From: Cornus controversa
Taxonomy: Eukaryota; Streptophyta; Magnoliopsida; Cornales; Cornaceae
Assembly (NCBI GenBank): GCA_026545225.1
Contig: CM048845.1
Span: 105,148,033-105,212,032, forward strand
Reading direction: 5' to 3'
Length of the DNA: 64,000 bases
The position numbers were made by a program, and so were the translations under genes. The notes beneath the pieces are model-generated. The model did no database searches. It was given only the letters and a program-made list of their open reading frames with translations, and was not told the DNA's origin. Numbering within the stretch: position 1 is the first letter of the stretch; each line of letters starts with the position of its first letter. Below are positions 46,257 through 58,413 of the stretch, in pieces.

Positions 46257-47290
46257 TCACTGGACACGACTCTGCTTGATCAAAAGCAAAACAGCTACAA
46301 TAACTGGAGCAGAAATCATAATTAAGGCCTGTAAGATGTTGGGTCTCGTTATCTCTGGGAAGAGGATGCTTCCGTATTTTATTGCAGCTGCTCCCACAAC
46401 AGAACCAACTCCTAGTTTCCATAAGTAGGTCAAGTCCTCCTGTTTTTAACCAAATAGTAGTGGTTGTGTTAGTCATAACTTAACATCAACAAAACATGAA
46501 ATCTCGAAAGCGACAACGCTGAGCACAGTCGCGACTGTGCAAACTAAATATTTCACAGCAACAAATCTCATGTAACTCTGGATTAATTCAATTAAACAAC
46601 ATTCATTAACAAAACAAGAAATTTGAAAAGTGAGAATGCTAAGCACAGTCGCGACTGAGCAAATTGACATTTCGACTGAGCAAATTGACAACGAAATGTA
46701 ATCCAGTACAGCTACACAAGTAATTTCTTGTTGGTGACAACAAATAACATGAAACTCCGGATTAATTCAATTAAATCATAAAAATTCGGATTTGATAATG
46801 TCAAGACTAGAAAAGAGAGATTGTCACATTTTTTTTCTTCCTTAATCTGCTGTGAAAATGGGTAAGCTACATTGATTGGTAGACAATGTCAATCCGTTTT
46901 TGACAAGTTTCATAGTTGATTCATTTCTCAGAAGCAAGATTCATTCATATATACTACAAAAGCTACTCTAGTTATTAGCCTTACCATTAGCACATATCAT
47001 CATCAGCTCTAAACACACTCATCTCCACCAACTTTACACTCTGCAATATTCCTGAATCAAGACTTGGGGCTTACAAAAATTTCCACCATATGATCCTAAT
47101 ATCCAGCGTCAACTAATTAAATTACGGTCCTAAGATGAACCACCACAAATTTTGTTCTACGTTCACGATTTGAAACATTGGGACTAGGTAGAATTTTCCA
47201 CCACATATCTGTATATCCTAAGGATATATCGAGCATGAACTAACTACTAATAAATTACTGTCCTGATATGTGATTGTATCATAAATACAT

Positions 47291-47360
<70 letters not shown>

Positions 47361-47571
47361 AGCTGACCGGAGATGTGAAGGTAGCAGGGTCGGGATGATT
47401 TACTTCTTGTTCCCTTTGGGGTTCGGAAGCTCGAACGACAAGAGTTAAAGTAGTTGTTGGAAAGAGATTTGGGACGCCAAAGGCAATTCTCGTCGCCTTC
47501 CGTGCGGCGTTTGGTCGCCGGAGAGCGAACAGCAACGAAGAGCAAATCGTAGCGGTTGCTGTCACCGCCAT
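46257..47571 (-). CDS. Small plastid-targeted membrane protein, unknown function, 2 exons, 128 aa
   Basis: Exon 1 is 47368-47571 (ATG at 47569-47571; 68 codons). Exon 2 is 46257-46439 (60 codons plus TGA). Donor CCG|GTCAGC and acceptor AACAG|GAGGAC keep phase 0. Residues 1-48 (MAVTATATICSSLLFALRRP...) look like a chloroplast transit peptide: Ala/Ser/Thr/Arg rich, no acidic residues before RASE. The mature part has an acidic linker (EPQREQEVNHPDP) and two hydrophobic helices, roughly GVGSVVGAAAIKYGSILF (residues 77-94) and ILQALIMISAPVIVAVLLLI (104-123), ending KQSRVQ. This suggests a thylakoid or envelope protein. I recognise it as a conserved plant type but cannot name it. An in-frame upstream ATG at 47602-47604 would add 11 residues. 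It lies tail-to-tail with DnaJ. The intron holds a (CA)(TA)(GA) microsatellite. Confidence 0.82.
46490..46700. repeat. Direct duplication in the intron of the small plastid gene
   Basis: The block AACAAAACA(T/A)GAAAT...GAGCACAGTCGCGACTG.GCAAA occurs at ~46490-46540 and ~46610-46660. The string TTCGACTGAGCAAATTGACA follows as a further short copy. Confidence 0.55.
47290..47355 (+). repeat. Compound microsatellite (CA)n(TA)n(GA)n
   Basis: Three dinucleotide runs in a row, lying 13 bp from the exon 1 donor of the small plastid gene, on its intron side. Confidence 0.9.
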
Positions 47572-47604
47572 ATCCGGAAGTAAATGGAATGGACAACAAA
47601 ACAA

Positions 47605-48365
47605 AGGGACCTACACTACACCTACCTAAATAAAAATAAAATAAAACTTTCTATTCTCCTTTTAGCTTTAATAGCAAAATGACCAATTCAACCCTCCCTA
47701 TCCATTTTTTCCCTTCCCAACAAACACTTCCTCTCCCTGCATTATTCGAACCACCCTATCTTTAGTTGAGTAAGCAGTGAGTTTCGAATAGTAATAAAAT
47801 AGGTATAAGAGGATGGTATTATACTTACAGTATGAAAGACCTAGAGAGTGATCTGATAACGAGGGAGAGCAAGTAGATCAAACTAGGGAAGTAACGGTAA
47901 AGGTAGGATGCTTATGCCCAATGATCGAAACTTACTGAACCGTGACTATCTTGATTCTCAATCTCTTGAGAGTTTTGCTTCGAGTACTCAACTTATCTCC
48001 TTATATTTAGCCCTCTGGTCCATACCCAAAAGATCTTGAATATTTTTCTTTTCTTTAGCTTGAAGCAACCTGAGAGGTCTAGTCTAGAGGTGTATTAAAT
48101 AATTAATGCAAGACTGACCATCAAAGAGCGGCGGTAGTTGAGCATATAGCTGTGACATTAAATGTGATAGTAAGGAAGAATTCTTTGTTTGGCACATGCT
48201 TTCACCATTCCCTAGATTGGGCTCACATTGTGAGGCTTGTTCTAGCTTCCAATCCACCATTTCAAAATCCCTCTAAGTGTCCCAAGACGTGTCGCAATGG
48301 TTAGCAAGGTCTCCTACTTTCTTCTTCTAGAACCATTGCTTTTCTTTGAAGTTGCACCTTCGTGG
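47605..48365. other. Intergenic, upstream of the small plastid gene
   Basis: Should contain the minus-strand promoter. No TATA box was assigned and nothing else was recognised. Confidence 0.4.
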
Positions 48366-48369
48366 TTAT

Positions 48370-48990
48370 GAGGGACTCAAAGAACACTTGATATTTGTTT
48401 GAGGTTGGAGGGGACCCAAATATGACTTGGGATTTTTGAATGACTCGAAGAACCTTTGGTGTTTGTTCGAGACGTGAGGAGACCCAAGTTTGACTTGGAG
48501 TTTCTGAGTGATTCAAAAAATACTTGGTATTTGTTCGAGGTTTGGGGGACCCAAGTTTAACTTTAAGGTTTCTGAGTGACTCAAAAAATATTTGGTATTC
48601 ATTCAAGATTCGAGGGGATTCAAGTTTGACTTGAGGTATCTAAGTGAATCGAAGAATACTTGGTAGCTGTTTGAGGTTCGAGGGGACTCAAGTTTGACTT
48701 AAAGTTCTGAGTGACTCAAAAAACACTTGGTGTCTGTTCAAGGTTTATATGGATCCAAGTTTTAATTGAGTTTTTGAGCAAATCGAAGAGCACTTGGTGT
48801 CCTCTCGAGATTCGAGAGGGCCCTAAGTTTGACTTGAGGTTTCCGAGTGACTTGAAGAACACTTGGTGTCCATTCGAGCTTCATGTGGACCCAAATTTCG
48901 ACTTGGGATTTTTGAGTGATTTGACTTGGTGTTTGTGTGGACTCAAGTTTGACTTGGAGTTTCTAAAAAAGGACTTTGAATTAGAGTTAA
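48370..48990 (+). repeat. Minisatellite, ~68-bp unit, about nine copies
   Basis: The motif GA(C/T)TC(A/G)AA(G/A)AA(C/T)ACTTGGT recurs at about 48373, 48442, 48510, 48578, 48646, 48713, 48779, 48849 and 48918, each copy also having GGACCCAAGTTTGACTTG. Both strands give repetitive open frames, because the period is not a multiple of three yet stops are rare. I do not consider it coding. Confidence 0.88.
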
Positions 48991-49334
48991 TGGATTTTAG
49001 ACTTTGAATTAGAGTTGGCGGATTTTACTTTATGACATCTTTGCTTATGTGGCAGATGTAAATTTTCACGTGGACTTTTGGGGTATGGGTACACCCACAT
49101 ATTGCAAATAGATTTTCAGTGTGCACAAAAAAGTATCTCTGTGAAAAATAGATTAAGATCCTCTCATTTTCTGGCAATGGTGGATGACAAAGATCACCTC
49201 ACCAATAGGTGTAGTCCATTGCTAGTGTGATTGTACCTTTTCCTTGCATATTGCTATATTGCTTAAAGGCAAATTGTCTGATCCTTCATCTCTATATATA
49301 CAGAGATGCCATATGTTCAAATAGTTAGTTAGTG

Positions 49335-49337
<3 letters not shown>

Positions 49338-49377
<40 letters not shown>

Positions 49378-49385
49378 TATATATG
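49338..49385 (+). repeat. (TA)n/(CA)n microsatellite
   Basis: A long TA run followed by ACACACAC and TATATA. Confidence 0.9.
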
Positions 49386-49393
49386 AGAGTTGA

Positions 49394-50227
49394 TATTCAC
49401 TCTCCACTTTCTTTTTTTCATAAAATAAAAATACAAAAGAGTCCTTACATTATAGAATACTTGATTCTTACATTTTTAATATCATAATTATCCTTTTCTT
49501 TTAACGGTTAACATATTAGAAATTAGATTTTATATAATATAGGAAGCTTACCTTTATTCATTTGTATGTAATTAGAATAAAATGTTGAGTTGGAAGCAAC
49601 TTTTATATCAATGAATAAAACAACTTATCTCTTTATACTGAAAAAAATTATATTTTTCATTGATTTTTTTTCCTAGAAGATATGTTTAATTGAATTAAAA
49701 ATAAAAGGGAAGCCTAGTTTTACTTAAATAAAAACTATGTTATATAGGTCAATAAACAAGCCAAGGAAAGATTGTTTGATTTAAAAATAGAACTTTTAAA
49801 AAGTATATTATTATGTGATTAAATTAACTGAGTTTAACTAGTATATAGTATAATGTACATATATTTCTAGTGTTTATATATATTATATAAATTTGAATGC
49901 TAAGACTCAAAACAATGAAAATTCATTTTTCAAAAATTCCTCTTCTATTCGTAGAGCAGAAAATTGTGTTGTCACGAGTTGGAAACTTTAACACTAAAAA
50001 AAAAATTATAATCTAAACTAAAATGATGCATTAGAACTAAAGAGAAATTTATTTATTTTATTCAATAAAGTGGTTTTAGTTGCCCAAAAAAAAATTTGTC
50101 ATAGAAGACTAATGAATTGAAATGGAAGAATCCTAATGACACTTGTGGTATTAAAAATATAAGAATCAAGTATTCTGTGATTTAAGGGCTCTTTTGTAAT
50201 TTTATTTTAAATAAAAGAGAGAGTATA
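49394..50227. mobile_element. TIR element, ~830 bp, ~85-bp inverted ends
   Basis: The left end (CTCTCC...TCATAAAATAAAAATAC, AAAAGAGTCCTTACATTATA, GAATACTTGATTCTTACATT) is repeated in inverse at the right end (AAAAGAGCCCTTAAATCACA, GAATACTTGATTCTTATATT, TTTAATAC). The interior is AT-rich and non-coding. No duplication could be fixed. A non-autonomous MULE-like or foldback element is most likely. Confidence 0.65.
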
Positions 50228-50830
50228 GCACCTGAGGAGATTAGTGAAGCGCGAATATCAGCGGCCTGTGTGTGTATATATATATATATATAAAGCTTAC
50301 AATGGCTTACGACATTGCTTTGTGCAATTGAATTTCTCTTAGATTTTTCAGCATGCTACAAATGCATTAAATTCTAGTAATTTGTTTGAGACTGCCAATT
50401 TGTTTTGTTTGCCATTGTAAGATTTGGTTCTTTAATTATTTTTCACTGGATTAGATTTTTTGTTTTATCACATTTGTATTACTTTATTCTTCTTCAAGCT
50501 CTAGTTCAGAATATGTATTTAAAATATTCTCAAGGCTTTTTGACCGGTAAGTGCCATCTCTCTCTCTATATATATATATATATATGTATGCGACAGGTGC
50601 AACATCTTTTCTATTTACTGAATATCAGTATGTTGGCGTATTCATGGTTGCTTTTACACGAATTATATATTTATTAATTGAACAAAATCTGTGCAAGAGA
50701 GATGCCACTCTCTAAGCATATTATTATAACATCTAGGATTATCGATCAATAGAATTAGAACCGAGTGAGTGAACACCTCCTACTTGGAACTGAGATATAT
50801 GAACACCTTCATGTGACTTCTTTTTGGGTC

Positions 50831-50862
<32 letters not shown>
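50228..50862. other. Intergenic / REC-like 3' UTR
   Basis: Holds (TA)n runs at ~50275-50292 and ~50568-50586 and a (TC)14 run at ~50834-50861 that ends 1-2 bp from the REC-like stop codon, so it opens the 3' UTR as (GA)n. Confidence 0.6.
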
Positions 50863-53800
50863 TCAACGGACTGAAGCACAAATAGATTGCTGATTGTACA
50901 ACCCATTTACCCCATTTGTAAAATGCTGCCTATTTCTTCTCCGCTTTGTAACAACTACAAATCCTTCTGCATCGTCGTTCTTATTCTTATTTACATCTGC
51001 TGTTTTCGGCTGTTCACTTTTACCAATTTGAGAAGCCAAGTCCGTCTTTCCTTCATTTTCATAAACAATTTTTATGATTGCACTGTCATTTGCAATTGCT
51101 TCTGAAGAATTCTCTGAATACTCGGACTTTCTCACACCAACCCTAGACTCGCTTGCAGGATCCAAGTCATCTTTAACTGACTTTACAATGAAGCTGAGCA
51201 ATATCTGCCTTGCTAGCTCTGATTTCTCAGCATTTGAACTGCCTTTTCTCAATCTGTCATCTTCAACACCATCAGTAACCTTTTCAGCTTGTTTCTCTTC
51301 TTTAGAAAACTCCTTACTTGAATCAACCACAGACTCTGGGTCTTTTAAAACTTCTGAATCTTCACTTGCTGCATTCGTTTGCCAAGCTCTTCTGGGCACA
51401 AATTCTGGTGCATTGGGATTCATGATTCTTGGAGAACTGAATCCACTTCTTTCCTTGATGGGATTTTGGTTTTTCAAAAACCCGTGTGTCATGCGGAAAG
51501 AATGGCTGGTTCTATAATATAAAGCCGATCTAGGCCCACAAGGAACTCTAGCAGCAACTGGAGGGAATCCCACCGGGTCTGCAAGCATGCCTTGGGTGGC
51601 TATTACATCATAAACACTTGTCATAGCAACTGAGTTTAACGGCTCAGTCAAAGGAAGGGCACCTGGATTAAATGGTTGAGCTGCAGCTGAAAGCTTGCTC
51701 CCATTTGTTTCTACACTTTTTTCTTGATCATTTGAACACAGAGTCTGTTCATGTTCTGGGGCAGACATTTCCAACTCAGCTCCATTTTCATGAACATCTT
51801 TTGTGTCTTCATTATCTGGTACAGCTTCTTCTAGAGCAACTGCATTGTTTTCATCCTCCTTTGATATCTCAGTTGGATTATTGCAGACCTGGGTATTGGT
51901 CTTTTCCTCTCTCAGTTCTTCTAAGATCTCCAAAGGCTTCAAAACTGTACCTGGTGGTGCCACCGCTACTTCCTTATATGACACAGATTTTGAAGCCATA
52001 GCAGTGAGAGTGGCAGGAGGGGGGGAAATTTTGGACTCTGAGGTGGGGGAAACTTGGGAACCTGAAGTTTTCACAAGCTGTTTAGTCCAATCCTCTCCAG
52101 CACTGAAGCTAGGAGCCTTTGATTGCTTCAGCGAAAACCATTCTGTTGACATTGTCTTTGGCATTGCTTTTTGTGCCAGTGGAACCGCTTCCTTCCTGTA
52201 ATTGCTGTGTCTAAATTTAGAGTTTTCCGAACTGTTTATGTTTAGCTTAGCAAGAACTGGTCGCCTTCGGCCAAACTTCCTGCCAGCACTATGAGTGGAC
52301 CGCACTTTTGAGTTAGCTTCTTGCCATCCTTCATCGGAGCTCGTTCCCTGGACAACTTCATTAGTAAATGTAAGATCATATCTAGAGATATCACTGTCCT
52401 TGGGTTCTTCAGGAAGAAGTGTGCCCAGCTTATCCTCTGTATTGGTTTTCGCTATGGCCACAGTATCTTCTGTGTTATCTTGAGTCACAGTGTCATTGCT
52501 TATTGCATCATGCGGCCCTTGATGGGATTTATCACTAACCTGCAACACCTAAGAGAAAATGTATAAAAGAGAGATGAGCATGTCATGTCTTCAGCTTGAG
52601 AAAGTGGAGTTAATTTGCTTCCTTCCATGCTTTTCTCATATTATAATAATAACATAAAAAAATAAAAATAAAAAAATGAAAAGAAAAGAAAAAGAGAGAG
52701 AGAGAGAGATAAGAAAGAAGACAACTTGTTAAGAAGTTTTCATGTTCAAATGGAAATTAGTGGTTTGAATTTCTACGGTTAGCAGCTTACGTGGGATGAC
52801 AAAATTAAAAATGACTTTAAAAACTTAAATTTAATAAAAGATATGGTGTATAATAGGAAACAATGGAAAAGGAGAATTCGTGTGGCCGATCCCATTTATA
52901 TGGGATAAAGGCAAGGATGATGATGATGAATTTCTACAGCTCGCACAAAACTCAATTGACTAAATGGGGTCCATGAGTTTAGTCACTCAATCTGGGTTAT
53001 GCATTCTGATTTCCTTTCATCATGTTTCTTGAAAACAATTATCAAATTGGCTTCTCAACGTTAGGATATACAACAGCAACAGGTGATATATTTTTTATAA
53101 GAGCATTCCTACAAAATGCCAAAACTAGAACATTGTCTTTCAATTAGTCAAATATAGCTATACAAACTGCATTCGATTAGTTAAATATAGCTATGCTGTT
53201 GTTTCTATAGGCTATATTTAGTTTTTGTTGAGTTATTCATACCTGACTCGTCAAGTCAATTCATCTCCACTAACACTCAGCCATAGTCTAAAAGAAAACC
53301 ATTGAGCTTATAAGTTGATTAGGGCGCATACATTTAGTTGGCAAGTTCCTGTTGAAATATGCACCAACCCAATTGACAAACAGTGATCTTTTGCCCGAAT
53401 CTAGCCTAAATTTTGTGGTATTTCAAACATTTGAAAAAAAACCAAAAATAGTAAAATACGGGAGAGGACATCGGCACTCCAAAAAAACCCCAGGCAATCT
53501 GAACAAAAAATAGACATGCTTAACAAAAAGGGAAAATAAGAACAAAGAATATTAATAATAACTAAAGAAAATTTTGGATCAAATGCTGCAGAATTTGACA
53601 TGGAGATGAAGGATCAGATAATTTGACTGTAAGCAATATGCTACCTTCACTCGTCTTTTCCTTTGTGAATCTCCTTCCTTTGAATCCGGATCAGGACTAA
53701 TGTAATCAAGGAGATCTGATACACTGCAAGGAAGGAATCAAAGGTTTTGGTGTGCAAAGACATAACTACATGTTTAATAACCAAGTAATTTGGGAATACC

Positions 53801-56245
53801 ATATCAATACCTAAGGTGGCCTTTGCTAGCAATAGATGCATCTGGCTTTGGAGTTCCATTTCGTGCCACTTCTTGCTGTTCCAGGGCTTTTGATTCAAAA
53901 TATTCAAGCCATGCTGCAGCATCCTGCATGAGAACAAACAGCACATTAATAAACCTCTGCTGCAACTTTTTACCTCTTTTGTGAAAGTTGATCACTAGTT
54001 AAAAGGCTTCTAGTTCAATCAGTTGCAATTTTTTAAGGGAAATTATAAGGAACAACCACAACTGGGTACTTGTAAGTGCTTTTAAAATGTAAAAGAGCCT
54101 GTATTAAGTTGGAAATGTAGCATTATTGAAACAGACGAAAACCAAAATAATTGACATTAGAGAAATTTATCAGGGTAGTTGCTACTTACTATCTTCAACG
54201 CCGCTTATAGTTTAAGGTAAAGATGTCATTTTTTAAGGATGAGTGATTTAAATGCCTTTTATTTTAAAAAAATTACAATTGTTTAAATGAAGCCCCCTGT
54301 ACCACCAAGGGCTGTGCCTGTAGCCTAGTGGTATTTCCTCACCTTCCAAAGTAAAAAAAATAAAAAGATGAAGCCCTTTGTGTCAAGCTTTACGGAATGT
54401 GACTAAAACAAAGCAGGAAATTGTACTCCTCTCTTTTATGCATGCTGAAGAAACAGGGAAGCCAAAAAACCCAGTATGGACTGAATATATAAAACAATAA
54501 CTAGCTATTGGAATATTCGGATAATTAGCGCTTAGGTCTTCTTTCTTTTTCATTCTCTCTCCCTATTGTACCTAAAATCCAAATCTTCCTGAGCCCAGTA
54601 TCAATTGGTAGTACATTTCAACTTGGTAGCAGAGCGATTGATCAATGTTACAAGCACATCACAGCATTCAGGGGAGATAAGAAACAGTCCAGAGGCGTTG
54701 AATCTCCGAGGGCTTGGTTTGATCAATTCCACAAAGCTATGATCAAGTCTGGGTACAGGAAAAGCAATGCAGCCCATACTATGTTTATAAGCGAACAAAG
54801 GGCAAGATTACAGTCCTCATTGCATATGCAGATGACATAGTAGTGACAAGCAATGATGCTGAGTAACTGTCTAAGTTGAAAGCTCACTTAGCCAAGGAAT
54901 TTGAGACTAAAGACTTGGGAATCTACGGTACTCCCTTATAATAGAGTTTGCCAGATTTTTGTTTCTCAAAGGAAATACATCCTTGATTCCTGAGAAGGGA
55001 CAAGCATGTTAAGGTTGCAGACCAGCAGATTCTCCTATTGAGACTAATCATAGTCATTGGAATGGTAAAGGTGATCAAGAGGACAGGGTGAGATATCAGT
55101 GATTGGTTGGGAATTGGGAGACTAACATGTTTGTTTCAAACTCATCTTGATATAGTTTATGCAGTAGAAGTTGTAGTCAGTTTATGCATTTCGCACCATA
55201 GATTTAGAACTTGTTTATCATATTCTGAGATATCTGAAAATCTGCTCCAGATAAAGGGATATTGTTCTCTAATCATAGTCATGTTCTCCAATCAAGTTAT
55301 TGCACCTTCCTAGGAGGGAATTTAGTTCCTGGAGGTGCAAAAAGCAATCAGTGGTGGCTAGATCCAGTACAGAAGCAAATTACATGGCTATGGCGCATGG
55401 AATACGCGACCTCGTGTGGCCTCATATCTTGATGAGTGATTTGGGAGTTGTGTGTGATGGCCCTATGAAACTTTATTGCGATAATAAGGCGACCATCAAT
55501 ATTGCATACAATCTGGTTCAACAAGGCAGGATGAAGCACATTGAGATTGGCAGGCACTTCATCGAAGACAAGCTGAATGATGGAGTGATATGCAGCTTTT
55601 CGTGAAATCAGAGGATCAGTTGGCTGACGCGTTCACTAAGGTTTTGAGTAGTAGATTTGTCCATTCCATCATATGCAAGTTGGCCATGATAGATGTTAAC
55701 AACCATCTACTCCAAAAGCTTAAGCTGTTAGAGTGGGTGTAACTTAAATATATAAATCCTTCAACAATAGATATATATGCACCAGCACCGACTTGAGGGG
55801 GAGTGTTGGAATGTTCGAATATTTGGATAATTAGTTCTTGGAGTATTTTTGTAATTGCTGCTTATTTAGTGATATAAATAGATGTGTGTAAAGAGATTAG
55901 ATATTATCAAACCCTTTTATTAGGTCTTCTCTCTTTTTCCTTCTCTTTTTCTCTATATTGTCTCGAACCCCAATCTTCCCAAGCCTAGTATCAATTGGTA
56001 ATACATTTCAACTATAACAAATAAATCATGACAGTGTAGTAACCTGAGTACGAAGATCTTCTACTCCCAGTTTGGCTTGAAGAATCTGTAGTGTGGTTTG
56101 TTCATGTTGCACACTGAGGGAATACGCTTCCATCAATGAAAGAGCTATGGCTATTGCATGATAGCTAGCTGCAGTCTGCCATATGAAAGGATGAGAGTGT
56201 TTTGTTAGCTCATGCAAGAGGCTAAAATATTCTATGAATATATCT

Positions 56246-56276
<31 letters not shown>

Positions 56277-58379
56277 AAGAGAGAGAGACCTGTATGTGAT
56301 CGGCTCCTAATAATCTTTGATTACATTTAAGGGCTTCATGCAGGTATCTGAGAGCAACATGAACATTTCCCATACCCTCTTCCATCATAGCCACATTTAT
56401 GTAAGTTGCAGCAGTATTTGGATGAGACAATCCACATGTAAAATGGAGAAGGAACAAAGCACGGTTCACATATCTGCCAAAAGAAATGCACTAGCTATGA
56501 TTAATAAAGCCAGAAAACAGAAAGAGAATATACAACAATATGTAGATCTCTTAATTATGCCAAAAGATTGACAAACTCAAAGCTGATTCCAAGAAGAATT
56601 ATTTATGTAGAAGGATAATTACTTCTACCATTTGGAAGGCTAGAAATCAAGACTTCATCAAGGTTGTTCTTTAAAGGCTCATCAACTTACAAGGTTTATT
56701 ACTTGGAAGTGATGGATATTATGGGATTAAAGTTACATGATTTGGTTAATGGTGTTGGGATTGAGTGATTTCATGTTTCTAATTTTACTTCTGTTATTAT
56801 CTTCTTACTGGAATTGGAGAGATTCCAAATTTTTCATTGTTCAGTAAGGGTATGCACTCTCACTTAAATCTTGTAGTTCTCTACTACTTTTTTTAATGCA
56901 AATCTTCCCATTTAGGGAAAGAAAATTATGCTAAAAGAATGAACACAAATAACACAAGATGGAAGAGATTCAATAGGAAGGTTGATGCAGGGAGAGAAAG
57001 ACATTATGGTGTACAATTTCATAAAAACTACTATTCTCAGATAGATGAAATGTACACTGATTGGAGATAAAATGAAAAAGAAAAAAGGTGGAGAAGAATA
57101 AATTGGAGTTATGCAGCCGACTCCAACAGTTGCAAGACAATGGTTGTTGAGTAAATTTACCTAAATTCAATCTTCTGATGATATTCTTATTAACAGCAAA
57201 TTAAATAGTAAAATAAAAAATGCAGAGACATTGTTTTGGCACATCAAGAACACAAAATAGACACATCTTACTTCAAAGCCAATTCGATGTGCTGTAGACG
57301 ATAGTAAAAAACTGAAAGATCTCCATAGCTTTTCATTGTATCTGGATGGTCAAGCCCAAGTTCCCTCTCATTGATATCCAAAGCCTTTTGCTGGTATATT
57401 GTTGCCTAAACAAGGAAGAAAAACAGAAGATTGATGGTTAAGCAACCTGGTCAATCTCACACAAGATATACAAAGTTCCTTATACTATTTAGTGTTTATA
57501 GAAGCCTTAAATATAGGTGAACTTGTAGAGGAAAATTTCCAAATTGAGTTGCCAATATTTGATTGTCATTTGTTCAGCTGAGTTGAGTTCAAAGGTTACT
57601 GAGAATCTAAGTTGCTTTGGTGCTTGGACGTCTATACTCTGCAGTTGCTCAAATAATATTTGTCTATGGCTTTCACATTTCTATAAAGAGGAATTGGTAA
57701 TTAATTGAGGATTTTCAAATTTAAATTTCTACTCAATATCCCCCCACTTTTACAATATATGAACTCGAATTTTACATAATCATTTACCTCCCCACACCCC
57801 CTTTTATCATTAGCTTCACTTCAACAGATTAGTTCAAATATTAGATTGGTTATCACTGATTCAAGGTGGTATAATTCATACTAAAAAAGTAACAAACACA
57901 AGTAAATGAACAAACATTCATAAAAGTGACATTCAGCAAATTTTGTCAGTAAAGTTGAAATATTATTCGAAAAGATTGTGGTACCTGATTAAAATCTCCA
58001 GTGTGGTAAAGCACTACTGCTAAGAGACTATATGCACTTGCAGTTGCCCGATGATAGGGACCACATACAGCAATCATTTTTGCCAGTGCCTTCAAAATTT
58101 AGGCGTAAATAAATTAAGATCACCTGTTTTTCCTAATTAGAAATGGAATCAAATAAATTAACTGCGTGGATGATTTTCGCACCTTTGTTCCATAATTAAC
58201 AGCATCTTCTAGCTTTCCTTTATCCAGTGCAATCTTGGATGACTCCAACAAAGTCCGCCCATCAGCAGATGAACATCCTACATGCTGTAGAGAATGATTG
58301 AAACATCTCAGTCATTGCAATGCCATTAATTGCTGGACTGTTCAGATGATAGATACCATGCCTAATGAATTTATTATAC

Positions 58380-58413
<34 letters not shown>

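Noticed and set aside
48301-49007. Repetitive proteins on both strands
   Set aside because: 68-bp minisatellite; open frames on both strands are a by-product.
51074-52566. Plus-strand open frames over the last REC-like exon
   Set aside because: Antisense shadows of a well-supported 562-codon exon.
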